Below are positions 6,417-6,417 of a stretch of 6,417 bases of DNA, in pieces. The DNA lies in the NCBI GenBank assembly GCA_947259435.1, contig CAMYMP010000180.1, positions 1 to 6,417 on the forward strand. Direction: 5' to 3'. The notes beneath the pieces are model-generated. The model did no database searches. It was given only the letters and a program-made list of their open reading frames with translations, and had not been told where the DNA came from. Numbering within the stretch: position 1 is the stretch's first letter; every line of letters begins with the position of its first letter. Made by a program: the position numbers and the translations under genes. The DNA comes from an uncultured Woeseiaceae bacterium. Lineage in GTDB: Bacteria > Pseudomonadota > Gammaproteobacteria > Woeseiales > Woeseiaceae.

Positions 6417-6417
6417 G

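Overview
The window is moderately GC-rich bacterial DNA with an AT-rich divergent promoter region near 5.5 kb. Its gene content points to a Gram-negative bacterium, most likely a gammaproteobacterium: an outer-membrane beta-barrel, periplasmic proteins with signal peptides, a membrane-anchored thioredoxin-fold protein, a DUF2934 protein, and the FlgO/TolB-like plus TPR membrane proteins that many environmental Gammaproteobacteria carry in several copies. The lineage is inferred from family content and cannot be fixed from the sequence alone.

Left part (1-3837): two paralogous membrane-anchored TolB-like/TPR proteins face each other tail to tail. The plus-strand copy A enters from the left edge, with its N-terminal ~105 codons outside the window. 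It stops at TAA 1631-1633, but its frame continues to match the paralogue, through a second TAA at 1640-1642, down to TAG 1784-1786. The minus-strand copy B starts at ATG 3837 and shifts frame near 2306, where about 40 bases are missing relative to A; its C-terminal part continues in another frame to TAG 1805-1807. Both copies therefore carry lesions in their C-terminal parts.

Middle part (3922-5417): two minus-strand genes lie close together. The first is a small secreted protein (D) whose mature part looks like a response-regulator receiver fold without the acidic pocket. The second is an outer-membrane beta-barrel protein (C). Gene B lies 84 bp further downstream on the same strand, so D-C-B may be one transcript.

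Right part (5418-6417): a 172-bp AT-rich divergent region contains an 8-bp perfect inverted repeat with 30 bp between its arms. It separates gene D from a plus-strand gene (E) for a membrane-anchored coiled-coil thioredoxin-like protein with a WCLDC active site. At the right edge the C-terminal 55 codons of a DUF2934 protein run on the minus strand, convergent with E and 14 bp away.

The most interesting unit is the divergent D-C / E module: a periplasmic redox protein, a secreted pseudo-receiver and an outer-membrane barrel sharing one regulatory region. This is a hypothesis from arrangement and fold reading; no known system is recognised here. No tRNA, rRNA, CRISPR array, insertion sequence or convincing intrinsic terminator was seen.
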